From Methylibium sp. (GTDB lineage Bacteria; Pseudomonadota; Gammaproteobacteria; Burkholderiales; Burkholderiaceae_C), in assembly GCF_013817345.1 (NCBI RefSeq), contig NZ_JACDCW010000001.1, positions 1 to 64,000 of the forward strand: DNA of 64,000 bases, written 5' to 3'. The notes under the pieces are model-generated. The model searched no databases. It saw nothing but the letters and a program-made list of their open reading frames with translations, and was not told the DNA's origin. Each line of letters starts with the position of its first letter. Within the stretch, counting starts at the first letter, position 1. The translations under genes and the position numbers were made by a program. Positions 23,172 to 32,655 of the stretch are shown here, piece by piece.

Positions 23172-23232
23172 GTCCGACCTTCGAGCGCGAGCCTTCCGCC
23201 CGGCGGAGCCGCACGAAGCGCAAGGGCGCCGC

Positions 23233-23934
23233 ATGACCGAGCGCGGCGACATGGCCGAGGCGCCGTTCAGCGAGTTGGCGCCGCTGGCGCCGCTCGCCGG
23301 TCCACGCGTGCACCGCGGCGGGCCGCTCGGAGCGCGCTTGTGGGAGCGGCTGATGAGCTATCTGCCGGTGCTGCTGATGGGGCTGCTGGCGGCGCTGACC
23401 TGGTGGCTGGTGAAGAACACGCCGCAGCCCGGCGACGCCGGCAACGCGCAGCCGCCGAGCAAGGCGCCCGACTACACGATGCGCGACTTCGCCGTGAGCA
23501 GCTACAACGCGGACGGAACGCTTCTCACTCGCCTGGAGGGCGATGTGCTGCAGCACTACCCGTACAGCGACACGGTCGAGGTCCAGGGCGTGCGCCTGCG
23601 TGCGCTCGACGAGTCGGGGCGCGTGACCCTCGGCAGCGCCGATCGCGGCTTCAGCAATGGCGCTGCCACCCAGGTGCGCCTGGTCGGCGACGCACGCGTC
23701 GTGCGCGAGCCGGGCCCGAGCGAGGCGGCTGGCGAGCGCATCGAATTCCGGGGCGAGGTGCTCGAAGTCGATACCGAAAGCGAGCGGGTGCACTCCGACC
23801 GACCGGTCACATTGATCACCGAGCGGGGGCAGTTGCAGGCGAACAGCCTCGACTACGACCACACCGACCGCGTCGCGCGGCTCGACGGGCGGGTCACGGG
23901 CGTCCTGCAGCCGGCGCCGCTGCCGAAGCCGTGA
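23233..23934 (+). CDS. lptC: LPS export ABC transporter periplasmic protein LptC
   Basis: Single TM (LPVLLMGLLAALTWWLVKNTP) and PDYTMRDFAVSSYNADGTLLTRLEGDVLQHYPYSDTVEV; downstream of kdsC. Confidence 0.85.
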   Translation: MTERGDMAEAPFSELAPLAPLAGPRVHRGGPLGARLWERLMSYLPVLLMGLLAALTWWLVKNTPQPGDAGNAQPPSKAPDYTMRDFAVSSYNADGTLLTRLEGDVLQHYPYSDTVEVQGVRLRALDESGRVTLGSADRGFSNGAATQVRLVGDARVVREPGPSEAAGERIEFRGEVLEVDTESERVHSDRPVTLITERGQLQANSLDYDHTDRVARLDGRVTGVLQPAPLPKP

Positions 23935-24043
23935 GGCGCGCCGCAGCCGGGCCGTGCCTGGGTGCGCCCGAGCGGCGGTGGCGCAGTGCACCGATCGGCC
24001 GCAGGAGCTTCTCTTGCCTGCAGCGTTCGGCGCTCGGGACGAC

Positions 24044-24844
24044 ATGACCGCGCCGCTGGTCTTCATCACCGGCGCTTCCAGTGGCATCGGCCAGGCACTC
24101 GCTGCGCGCTTCGCCGCTGAAGGCTACCGGCTCGCGCTGGTGGCGCGGCGCGCCGGCGACATCGAACGCTGGTGCCGCGAACAAGGCTGGCCGACCGAGC
24201 GCTGGGCAGTCTATGGCGCCGATGTGCGCGATGTGCCCGCGATCACGGCCGCCGGGCGGGCCTGCCTCGCTGCTCAGGGCCTGCCCGATGTGGTGATCGC
24301 CAACGCCGGCATCAGCATCGGCGTGGACACCGCGGAGTACGAAGACTTGGACGTGATCCGCGCCACCTTCGAGACCAACAACCTCGGCATGGCGGCGACG
24401 TTTCAGCCCTTTCTCGGGCCAATGCGAGAGCGCAGGCCGCAGAAGTGTGGCGTGGGGCGCCCCGGCACGCTGGTCGGCATCGCCAGCATGGCCGCCATCC
24501 GTGGCCTGCCTGGCCACGGCGCTTACTGCGCGAGCAAGGCCGGGGTGGTGGCGTATTGCGAAAGCCTGCGCGGCGAATGCCGCGCCTTCGGCATCAAGGT
24601 GGTGACCTTGCTGCCCGGCTACGTGGCCACGCCGCTGACTGCGCGCAACCGATACGGCATGCCCTTCCTGATGAAGCCCGACGATTTCGCCGAGCGCGCC
24701 TTTCGCGCGATCCAGGGAGGAGCCAGCTACCGGGTGATCCCATGGCAGATGGGGGTGGCGGCCAAGCTCTTGCGCTTGCTGCCCAATGCCCTGCTCGATC
24801 GCCTGCTCGTCGGGCGCGGGCGCAAGAACCGGCAGGGGCAGTAG
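24044..24844 (+). CDS. SDR family oxidoreductase
   Basis: PLVFITGASSGIGQALAARFAAEGYRLALVARR...YCASKAGVVAYCESLR. Confidence 0.9.
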   Translation: MTAPLVFITGASSGIGQALAARFAAEGYRLALVARRAGDIERWCREQGWPTERWAVYGADVRDVPAITAAGRACLAAQGLPDVVIANAGISIGVDTAEYEDLDVIRATFETNNLGMAATFQPFLGPMRERRPQKCGVGRPGTLVGIASMAAIRGLPGHGAYCASKAGVVAYCESLRGECRAFGIKVVTLLPGYVATPLTARNRYGMPFLMKPDDFAERAFRAIQGGASYRVIPWQMGVAAKLLRLLPNALLDRLLVGRGRKNRQGQ

Positions 24845-24876
24845 GCGGGTCGCGCCGGCGCAACGCTCAGGCAAAA

Positions 24877-24912
24877 CAAAAAGGCGGTGGGCCTGAGCGC
24901 CACCGCCTTTTC
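24877..24912. terminator. Probable bidirectional intrinsic terminator
   Basis: aaaaaggcggtgggcctgagcgccaccgccttttctttg: stem AAGGCGGTGG/CCACCGCCTT flanked by A- and T-runs between convergent genes. Confidence 0.8.
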
Positions 24913-24966
24913 TTTGTTCGAGCGACGCGCCGGCATGGACCGGCCGGCACGAGTCACCAGCGTGAT

Positions 24967-25494
24967 TCAGTAGCCGCTGCGTCCACCGCCGCTGCCGCCA
25001 TATCCGCCGCCACCGCCGCTGCGTCCACCGCCGCCGCCGCCGTAACCACCGGTGCCGCCGCCGCCACCGCTGCGGCCACCACCACCGCCGCCGCCATAGC
25101 CGCCTCCACCACCGCCACCGCCACCATAGCCGCCGCCTCCAGCCCCACCGCCGCTGCGTCCACCGCCACCGCCGCCGTAGCCACCACCGCCGCCGCCGGT
25201 ACCGCCGCCGCCACCGTAGGGGCCGCGGAAACCACCCGGGCGCTCTTCGCGCGGACGGGCCTCGTTGACGACGATGGCACGACCGGACAAGGACTGCCCG
25301 TTCATGCCTTCGATGGCGGCCTGCGCCTCGGCATCGCTGCCCATCTCGACGAAGCCGAAGCCTTTCGAGCGGCCGGTATCGCGGTCCATCATGACCTTGG
25401 CCGATGTGACCGTGCCAAACTGACCAAAGGACTGCTGGAGTTCTTCGTCACGTACACCGTAGGCCAGATTGCCTACATAGAGCTTGTTTCCCAT
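24967..25494 (-). CDS. RRM-domain RNA-binding protein with long glycine-rich tail
   Basis: MGNKLYVGNLAYGVRDEELQQSFGQFGTVTSAKVMMDRDTGRSKGFGFVEM (RNP1/RNP2) followed by repetitive GGGGGYGGGGGGRSGGG. Confidence 0.95.
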   Translation of the reverse strand: MGNKLYVGNLAYGVRDEELQQSFGQFGTVTSAKVMMDRDTGRSKGFGFVEMGSDAEAQAAIEGMNGQSLSGRAIVVNEARPREERPGGFRGPYGGGGGTGGGGGGYGGGGGGRSGGGAGGGGYGGGGGGGGGYGGGGGGGRSGGGGGTGGYGGGGGGRSGGGGGYGGSGGGRSGY

Positions 25495-25701
25495 GGGGGA
25501 GCGCCTTTCTTCCTCTTTAAACGGTACCTCGGTACCCGAAACACCATGTGGAGCCTCAACCCGCCGGAACCGATCCAGAGAAGGCGCCGCACCGAAAAAA
25601 CGAAACCATTATGTGTGAAGCTTTGCGTTTGAGTACGGTGCCATCCCACGAGTGTTGTAACGGCGCCGTCCCCGTTGGCACCGGCCTGTGCGCCGGCTGA
25701 G

Positions 25702-26481
25702 ATGCGCAGTGACGCGGTGCGCATCGCCAGCCTGGTGCCCAGCCTCACCGAGCTGGTGATCGCCCTCGGACTGGGCCCTCGGCTGGTGGCGCGCACCGGC
25801 TTTTGCATTCATCCGGCGCATGCCGTGGCCGAGGTGTCCAAGGTCGGCGGCACCAAGGACGTGAACCTCGCCAAGCTGCGCCGGCTGGCGCCGACGCATG
25901 TGCTGGTCAACATCGACGAGAACCGGCGCGAGACGGTCGAGTCCTTGCGCGAGTTCATCCCGGAGGTGATCGTCACGCACCCCTGTTCGCCGCGCGACAA
26001 CCTGGCGTTGTTCGAGCAACTGCGGGCGGCCTTCGCCGCCGAGCCCGGCATCGCCGAGCGTGCTGCCGCGCTCGGCGAAGAGTTGGCCGACGAGCTGGCC
26101 CGCAGCGAAGCGCAGGCCTGGCCGGCGCAGCGGGTGCTGTACCTGATCTGGCGCGCACCCTGGATGACCGTGGCGCGCGATACGTACATCGCCTGCATGC
26201 TTGCCACCGTGAACTGGCGCAGCCTGCCCGCGCAGGACGGCGGCCCGAGCGGCGCTGCGCGCTACCCGGTGCTGCAGGGCGATGAGCCGTGGCTCGCCGG
26301 CGTGGACCGCGTGCTGCTCAGCAGCGAGCCCTACCGCTTCGACGCCAGCCACTTGGCCGAAGCAAAGGCGCTGTGCCCGGGCGCGCGGGCCCAGCTTGTC
26401 GATGGCGAACAGCTCAGCTGGTACGGGCCGCGTGCGGCGGCCGGCTTGCGCTACCTGCGCGCCCTGGCCGAGTCGGGCTGA
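25702..26481 (+). CDS. Periplasmic-binding-protein-like (BtuF/cobalamin-binding type) protein
   Basis: RIASLVPSLTELVIALGLGPRLVARTGFCIHPAHAVAEVSKVGGTKDVNLAKLRRLAPTHVLVN. Confidence 0.8.
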   Translation: MRSDAVRIASLVPSLTELVIALGLGPRLVARTGFCIHPAHAVAEVSKVGGTKDVNLAKLRRLAPTHVLVNIDENRRETVESLREFIPEVIVTHPCSPRDNLALFEQLRAAFAAEPGIAERAAALGEELADELARSEAQAWPAQRVLYLIWRAPWMTVARDTYIACMLATVNWRSLPAQDGGPSGAARYPVLQGDEPWLAGVDRVLLSSEPYRFDASHLAEAKALCPGARAQLVDGEQLSWYGPRAAAGLRYLRALAESG

Positions 26482-26515
26482 TTGCAGACCGCCGCGCTGG
26501 CCCGAGAATCGCGTC

Positions 26516-27154
26516 ATGGACCTCAAGCCGCTGATTGCGTTGCTGGCGATCGTCAACCCGATCGGCGCTATCCCCTTCTTTCTCAGCTTCACCAGCGGCT
26601 TCAGCCGTGCGCAGCGCCAGCGCACGATCCGCGTCAGCGCCTTCAGTGCCTTCGTGGTGATCGCCGTGAGCGCTCTCGCCGGGCTGCGCATCATCGAGTT
26701 CTTCGGCATCAGCATCGCCTCCTTCCAGGTCGGCGGCGGCACCTTGCTCCTGATCAGCTCGCTGCAGATGCTGCATGCCCAGCCAGCCGAGACAAGCAAG
26801 GAAGACGTCAGCGAAGGCGCCGAGCGTGCCGATGCCGGCGACAGCATCGCCGTGGTGCCACTGACCATTCCGCTGCTCACCGGCCCGGCCACCATCTCGA
26901 CGATGGTGATCTATGCCCAGCAGAGTCCGCACTGGTGGCAGCTTGGCACGCTGGTGCTCTACGGCGTGGTGATCGGCGTGGCGGTGTACGTCGCCTTCAT
27001 GGCCTCGGGGCGCATCGCGCGCGTGCTGGGCCAGACGGGCATCAACGTGATGACGCGGCTGATGGGCCTGATCCTCGCCGCCATGGCGGTCGAGATCATG
27101 GCCGCGGGGCTGATGCAGCTGTTCCCGGTGCTGGCGACGGCGCTGCCGCGCTGA
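26516..27154 (+). CDS. MarC family membrane protein
   Basis: LIALLAIVNPIGAIPFFLSFT...IAVVPLTIPLLTGPATISTMVI...GINVMTRLMGLILAAMAVEIMAAGL. Confidence 0.93.
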   Translation: MDLKPLIALLAIVNPIGAIPFFLSFTSGFSRAQRQRTIRVSAFSAFVVIAVSALAGLRIIEFFGISIASFQVGGGTLLLISSLQMLHAQPAETSKEDVSEGAERADAGDSIAVVPLTIPLLTGPATISTMVIYAQQSPHWWQLGTLVLYGVVIGVAVYVAFMASGRIARVLGQTGINVMTRLMGLILAAMAVEIMAAGLMQLFPVLATALPR

Positions 27155-27335
27155 GCCATTTCGCGATGAGTTGTCCGTTGCGGACCGAGGATCGGGCCGC
27201 GCCCCAGCCGGCCTCGGCCAGCCGCGAGACGCGGCTGGCGCTCGTGCCGTCCAAGTCCGCGCAGGCGGTTTTGGAGCCGCGGCGCTTGCTCCCCTTAGGG
27301 GATCGGCCGATGTACCCGTCGCACGAGGGGCTCCA

Positions 27336-29006
27336 ATGAGCGACGCGCTGCGCTTCGACCACGTGATCATCGGCGCCGGCACCGCCGGCTGCCTGCTCGC
27401 CAACCGGCTCAGCGCCGACCCGGGCAAACGCGTGCTGCTCATCGAGGCGGGCGGGCGCGACAACTACCACTGGATCCACATCCCGGTCGGCTACCTGCAT
27501 TGCATCGGCAACGCGCGCACCGACTGGCTCTACCGCACCGAGCCCGATCCCGGGCTGAACGGCCGCGTGCTGCGCTACCCGCGCGGCAAGGTGCTCGGCG
27601 GCTGCTCCAGCATCAACGGCATGATCTACATGCGCGGGCAATCGCGCGATTACGAACACTGGGCCGACGTGACCGGCGACGACGCCTGGCGCTGGGAGGC
27701 GGTGCTGGCGCGCTTCCGGCAGCACGAGGACCACCATGGCAGCGACGCCGTCGACCCCGGGTTCGCCGCCTTCCACGGGCGCGGCGGCGAATGGCGGGTC
27801 GAGAAGCAGCGCTTGCGCTGGGATCTGCTCGACGCCTTCGCGCTGGCCGCGCAGCAGGCCGGCATCCCGGCGAGCAGCGATTTCAATCGGGGCAACAACG
27901 AGGGCGTCGGGTACTTCGAGGTCAACCAGCGCGCCGGCTGGCGCTGGAACACGGCGCGGGCTTTTCTGCGGCCGGCCTGTCATGGCCGGCCGAACTTCAC
28001 GATGTGGACCGGCGCGCAAGTCTCCCGCTTGCTGCTCGAACGCGGCGGCGACGGTGCGCTGCGTTGCACGGGCTGCGAAGTGCTCACGCCGCAGGGGCTG
28101 CAGACGGTCAAGGTCGACGGCGAAGTGCTGCTTTGCGCGGGCGCGATCGGCTCGCCGCAGTTGCTGCAGCTCTCCGGCATCGGACCGGCCGAGCTGCTTG
28201 CGCAGCGCGGCGTGCCCGTGCAGCGCGCACTCCAGGGCGTTGGCGAAAACCTGCAGGACCACCTGCAGATCCGGGCCGTGTTCAAGGTAACGGGCGCCCG
28301 AGCCGGCCGGCTCACGCTGAACACCCGAGCCGCCTCGTGGTGGGGCAAGGCGCTCATTGGACTGGAGTACGCCGCCCGGCGCAGTGGGCCCATGAGCATG
28401 GCGCCTTCGCAACTCGGCGCCTTCACGCGCTCCTCCCCCGAGCACGCGTGGCCGAACCTCGAATACCACGTGCAGCCGCTGAGCCTGGAGGCCTTCGGCG
28501 AACCGTTGCACGGCTTCGATGCCTTCACCGCGAGCGTGTGCAACCTGAATCCGACCAGCCGCGGCAACGTGCGCATCAAGAGCCCGCGTTTCGAGGACGC
28601 GCCCGCCATTGCGCCGCACTACCTCTCCACCGCCGAGGACCGCCAGGTCGCCGCCGACAGCCTGCGCGTCACGCGGCGCATCGCCGCCCAGCCGGCGCTC
28701 GCCGGCTACCGGCCCGAGGAATTTCGCCCCGGCCTGCGGTACCAGAGCGACGAGGAACTGGCCCAGCTTGCCGGCGACATCGGCACCACCATCTTTCACC
28801 CCGTGGGCACCTGCAGCATGGGCCGCGTCGACGATCCCGATGCGGTGGTCGATGCCCGGCTGCGCGTGCGGGGCGTAAGCGGACTGCGCGTGGTGGACGC
28901 CAGCGTGATGCCGACCATCACGAGCGGCAACACCAACAGCCCCACCTTGATGATCGCGGAGCAGGCAGCAGCCTGGATCGCCGCCGATGGCGGCCACCGG
29001 CGCTGA
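27336..29006 (+). CDS. GMC-family oxidoreductase (choline dehydrogenase-like)
   Basis: FDHVIIGAGTAGCLLANRLSADPGKRVLLIEAGGRD...GKVLGGCSSINGMIYMRGQSRDYEHW...NTNSPTLMIAEQAAAWI. Confidence 0.95.
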   Translation: MSDALRFDHVIIGAGTAGCLLANRLSADPGKRVLLIEAGGRDNYHWIHIPVGYLHCIGNARTDWLYRTEPDPGLNGRVLRYPRGKVLGGCSSINGMIYMRGQSRDYEHWADVTGDDAWRWEAVLARFRQHEDHHGSDAVDPGFAAFHGRGGEWRVEKQRLRWDLLDAFALAAQQAGIPASSDFNRGNNEGVGYFEVNQRAGWRWNTARAFLRPACHGRPNFTMWTGAQVSRLLLERGGDGALRCTGCEVLTPQGLQTVKVDGEVLLCAGAIGSPQLLQLSGIGPAELLAQRGVPVQRALQGVGENLQDHLQIRAVFKVTGARAGRLTLNTRAASWWGKALIGLEYAARRSGPMSMAPSQLGAFTRSSPEHAWPNLEYHVQPLSLEAFGEPLHGFDAFTASVCNLNPTSRGNVRIKSPRFEDAPAIAPHYLSTAEDRQVAADSLRVTRRIAAQPALAGYRPEEFRPGLRYQSDEELAQLAGDIGTTIFHPVGTCSMGRVDDPDAVVDARLRVRGVSGLRVVDASVMPTITSGNTNSPTLMIAEQAAAWIAADGGHRR

Positions 29007-29276
29007 GCCGCAGGGCCGCAGAGCCGCAGCGACGGTGTTGCCGCCATCGGCGTGGCCGGACGATTCGGTGCGCTAGCGAACGCGCGCCGCCGCACATCGG
29101 CCGAAGGTAAACCCCGATGCACCGCCCGACCGCGACTGCCTAAAGTGCGCAGACTCGCGACGGGCCTGCCCGTCTGACGGGGGACCGAGGAGACAAAGCA
29201 AAAAATGGCGGACGATGTTCCGCCGCGACCGACAAAGGTCACACAAACACGGCGCGGGCCCATCCGTCTGCGCTTG

Positions 29277-29308
29277 AAGAGCGTCGGTACCCCCGGCGCT
29301 CTTTGTTT
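29277..29308 (+). terminator. Hairpin plus T-rich run upstream of the TSUP gene
   Basis: aagagcg-tcggtacccccgg-cgctcttTGTTTT; 7-bp stem followed by a T-rich tract. Confidence 0.55.
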
Positions 29309-29400
29309 TGTGGCATCGCGTTCGTTGCCTGCCACCGCAGTTCGGGCCCGGCGCTTGGGCTACCCTCGCCGCCCGTCCTCCTGCCGCTGCGGCGCCCGCC

Positions 29401-30162
29401 ATGCTCGACCTCGCCATCGTCACGCTGGCCTCGCTCTTCGCCGGTTTCGTCGACGCCATCGTCGGCGGCGGCGGGCTGATCCTGGTGCCGGCGCTGTTCA
29501 GCGTGTTTCCCAACGCCGCGCCGGCCACCCTGTTCGGCACCAACAAGGGCGCCGCCGTGTGGGGCACGGCCTGGGCGACCGCGCAGTTCGCGCGCCGCGT
29601 CCGGCTGCCCTGGTCCGCCTTGCTGCCGGCCGCTGCCGCGGCACTGATCGGCGCCTTCGCCGGGGCCTGGACGGTCACGCAGATCAGCGCCGACGGCCTG
29701 CGCCGCGCTTTGCCTTTCGTATTGCTGGCGGTGCTGGTCTACACGCTCGCCCGCAAGGACCTCGGCCGCAGTCATGCGCCGCTCCATCACGGGCGCGCTG
29801 AGGCCGGCTGGGCCTCGCTGATCGGCGCGATCGTCGGCTTCTACGACGGGTTCTTCGGCCCCGGCGCCGGCAGCTTCTTCGTCTTCCTGTTCGTGCGCGC
29901 GCTCGGCTACGACTTCCTGCACGCCAGCGCCAGCGCCAAGCTGCTCAACACCGCCACCAACCTCGCTGCACTCGGCGCCTTTGCCTGGACCGGGCACGTG
30001 TGGTGGCACATCGCCGTGGTGATGGCCGTGGCCAACGTGGCGGGCAGCCTCGTCGGCACTCGCTTGGCGCTGCGTCACGGTGCCGGCTTCGTGCGGGTCG
30101 TGTTCATCGTGGTGGTGTCGATGCTGATCCTCAAGACGGCGTTCGACGGCTTCATGCGTTGA
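29401..30162 (+). CDS. TSUP (TauE/SafE) family transporter
   Basis: LASLFAGFVDAIVGGGGLILVPALFSVFPNAAPATLFGTNKGAAVWGT; 254 aa polytopic. Confidence 0.93.
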   Translation: MLDLAIVTLASLFAGFVDAIVGGGGLILVPALFSVFPNAAPATLFGTNKGAAVWGTAWATAQFARRVRLPWSALLPAAAAALIGAFAGAWTVTQISADGLRRALPFVLLAVLVYTLARKDLGRSHAPLHHGRAEAGWASLIGAIVGFYDGFFGPGAGSFFVFLFVRALGYDFLHASASAKLLNTATNLAALGAFAWTGHVWWHIAVVMAVANVAGSLVGTRLALRHGAGFVRVVFIVVVSMLILKTAFDGFMR

Positions 30163-30259
30163 AGCGGGCCGACCGGAGCCACCGCCCGGGCTGCATTGCA
30201 CACAAGGCCACGCGGCGTCTCGGCCTGGTCCGCGCCGGGGACCGCAGAATCGCGGTCGA

Positions 30260-31873
30260 ATGACGACGCTCCCCGCCAGACCTGCTTCTCGCCTCTCGCG
30301 ACGACTTGCCGCGGCAATGTGTACGGCCTCGACCGCCGCGGCGATGGTGCTGCCGGCAGCGAGCCTCGCGCAAGACGCCGATCCTTCACACGCACCCGCA
30401 CCGTGCCGCGTCGACGGTCTGCGCCACGAGGTACTGTGCGGCCGGGTATCGCGCCCGCTAGACCCGGCTCAGCCGGCCGGCCGGCGAATCGACGTGCACT
30501 ACGTCGTGGTGCCGGCCACAGCCCTCGCCAAGCGACCCGACCCGGTGTTCTTCTTCGCCGGCGGCCCCGGGCAAAGCGCCATCGCGTTGGCCGGCCGGGT
30601 CATGCCCTTGTTCCAGCGCCTCAACAACCGGCGTGACATCGTCTTCATCGACCAGCGCGGTACCGGCCGCTCGGCGCCGTTGACGTGCGCGAGCGACGAT
30701 GCGCTGCCGCTGGCCGAGCGACTCGATCCGGACCGGGCGATCGCCCGGCTGCACGCCTGCCGCGAAACACTGCAGGCGCTGCCGCACGGCGACCTGCGCC
30801 GCTACACCACCGTCATCGCGACGACGGACGCCGAGGCGGTGCGTGCCGCGCTCGGCGCTCCGCAAGTGAACCTGGTCGGCGGCTCCTACGGCAGCCGTGC
30901 CGCGCTCGACTATCTGCGCCAGTTTCCCGCACGCGTGCGACGCGTCGTGCTCGACGGCGTGGCGCCGCCCGACATGGCGTTGCCGCGCAGCCTGTCGCTC
31001 GATACCGCCGCGGCGCTCGAAGCCTTGTTCGCCGATTGCGCACGGGACGCTGCCTGCACCGCCCGCCACCCGAAACTGCGCGAGCGCTGGCAGACGCTGC
31101 TGGCCAGTCTGCCGGCACGGATGAGCGCCGTGGATCCCGCTACCGGAATCACGAGCACCGTGACGCTGCGCCGGGAGACCGTTGCCGCCGCTGTGCGAGG
31201 GCCGCTCTACGCGCCGGCGCTGGCTGCGGCGCTGCCGTTCGCGATCAACGAGGCGCTGGCCGGGCGTGCTGCGCCGCTGATCGGCTTGGCCGGCAGCCTG
31301 GGCGGCGGCACGCGTGCGCTCGAAACAGCCGAAGGCATGCATTTTTCGGTGGTCTGCGCGGAAGACATGCCGCGGCTCGATGCGCCGCCTGCGACCGGTA
31401 CGAGGTCAGGCGCAACGGCGGACGCCGCAGCAGACGAAACGGTGTGGAACAGGACCGATGCAGCCGCGCCGGCGCAGGCTGCCAATGCGTTCTCGCAGGC
31501 CTTCCTGCGGCCCTACCGCGAGGTGTGCGCTGACTGGCCGCGCAGCGAGGTGCCGCCGGCTTTCTACACACTGCCTCGCAGCACGGTGCCTTTGCTCGCC
31601 TTCAGCGGAACGCTGGACCCGGTGACGCCGCCGCGTCATGGCGAGCGGGTGGTGCGGGCACTGGGCGCGGTGGAATCCGGCGGCAAGGCGCGCCATGTGG
31701 TCGTCGCCAACGTCGGGCATGGAGTGTTCGCGGTCGACTGCACGCGCGAAGTGCTGCAGCGCTTCATCGATGTCGAAAGCGAAGCGGACGCGATGTCGGC
31801 CGACGCTTCGTGCCTGGCCGGGCTGCCGCGGCCACCGGCTTTCGAGCCGCCCCGGCCGGAGTTGGCCGGGTGA
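30260..31873 (+). CDS. Secreted alpha/beta hydrolase (TAP-like/proline iminopeptidase type)
   Basis: Signal-like N-terminus; DPVFFFAGGPGQSAIALA...IDQRGTGRSAPL...VNLVGGSYGSRAALDYL (GxSxG); C-terminal TAP-like region. Confidence 0.88.
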   Translation: MTTLPARPASRLSRRLAAAMCTASTAAAMVLPAASLAQDADPSHAPAPCRVDGLRHEVLCGRVSRPLDPAQPAGRRIDVHYVVVPATALAKRPDPVFFFAGGPGQSAIALAGRVMPLFQRLNNRRDIVFIDQRGTGRSAPLTCASDDALPLAERLDPDRAIARLHACRETLQALPHGDLRRYTTVIATTDAEAVRAALGAPQVNLVGGSYGSRAALDYLRQFPARVRRVVLDGVAPPDMALPRSLSLDTAAALEALFADCARDAACTARHPKLRERWQTLLASLPARMSAVDPATGITSTVTLRRETVAAAVRGPLYAPALAAALPFAINEALAGRAAPLIGLAGSLGGGTRALETAEGMHFSVVCAEDMPRLDAPPATGTRSGATADAAADETVWNRTDAAAPAQAANAFSQAFLRPYREVCADWPRSEVPPAFYTLPRSTVPLLAFSGTLDPVTPPRHGERVVRALGAVESGGKARHVVVANVGHGVFAVDCTREVLQRFIDVESEADAMSADASCLAGLPRPPAFEPPRPELAG

Positions 31874-32655
31874 TCCGCGCCGAGGCGCTGCACAAGCGCT
31901 TTGCGGTTGCGGCCAAGGGCCTCTTCGGCCGCCGCCGGCCGCCGCCGCTGGTCGCTGTCGCGGACGTCGGCTTCACGGCGACCAATGGCCTCATCACCGG
32001 CCTGCTCGGTCCGAACGGCGCCGGCAAGACCACGACCCTGCGCATGGTGGCCGGGCTGGTCCTGCCGGACGGCGGCCGCATCGATGTCGACGGCATCGAC
32101 GTGACCCGTGACCCGCAAGCCGCCCTGCGCTGCATGGGCGTGCTCGGCGACGGCCGGGGCCTTTACCCGCGGCTCAGCGCCCGCGAGAACATCGTGTACT
32201 ACGCGCGGCTGCACGGGCTCGACCGCGACACCGCTCAGGCCCGCGCCGAGACGCTGGCCGAGACGCTGGACATGAAGCCGCTGCTCGAGCGCCGCACGGA
32301 GGGCTTCAGCCAAGGCGAACGCATGAAGACGGCGCTGGCCCGCGCGCTGGTCCACGACCCCGCCAACATCCTGCTGGACGAGCCGACCAACGGGCTCGAT
32401 GTGCTCTCCACACGCGCCTTGCGCGAGGCGCTGCGCCATCTGTGCAGCCCGGCGGGGGGCTCGAAGTGCATCGTGTTGTCGAGCCACGTGATGCAGGAGG
32501 TCGAGCGGCTGTGCGACCACGTGATCGTGATCGCCGGCGGGCGCACCGTGGCCGAGGGCACGGTGGCGCAGTTGTGCGAGCAGAGCGGCGAAAGCGATCT
32601 GGAGGAAGCGTTCGTGACGCTGGCATTCGGCACTCAGCAGGGCGCCCGCGCATGA
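31870..32655 (+). CDS. ABC transporter ATP-binding protein (NatA-like)
   Basis: ITGLLGPNGAGKTTTLRMVAGLVLPDGG...FSQGERMKTALARALVHDPANILLDEPTNGLD; GTG start overlapping the previous stop. Confidence 0.92.
   Translation: MIRAEALHKRFAVAAKGLFGRRRPPPLVAVADVGFTATNGLITGLLGPNGAGKTTTLRMVAGLVLPDGGRIDVDGIDVTRDPQAALRCMGVLGDGRGLYPRLSARENIVYYARLHGLDRDTAQARAETLAETLDMKPLLERRTEGFSQGERMKTALARALVHDPANILLDEPTNGLDVLSTRALREALRHLCSPAGGSKCIVLSSHVMQEVERLCDHVIVIAGGRTVAEGTVAQLCEQSGESDLEEAFVTLAFGTQQGARA

Noticed and set aside
24954-25280. Ala/Val-rich ORF opposite the glycine-rich tail
   Set aside because: Direct antisense of the Gly codon repeat; an artefact of low complexity.
29200-29300. Possible fluoride riboswitch from the GGCGGACGATGTTCCGCC hairpin
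   Set aside because: Superficially like GGCGAUGG-NN-UUCGCC, but the downstream conserved core (AACCGC...TGATGA.GCC) is absent.
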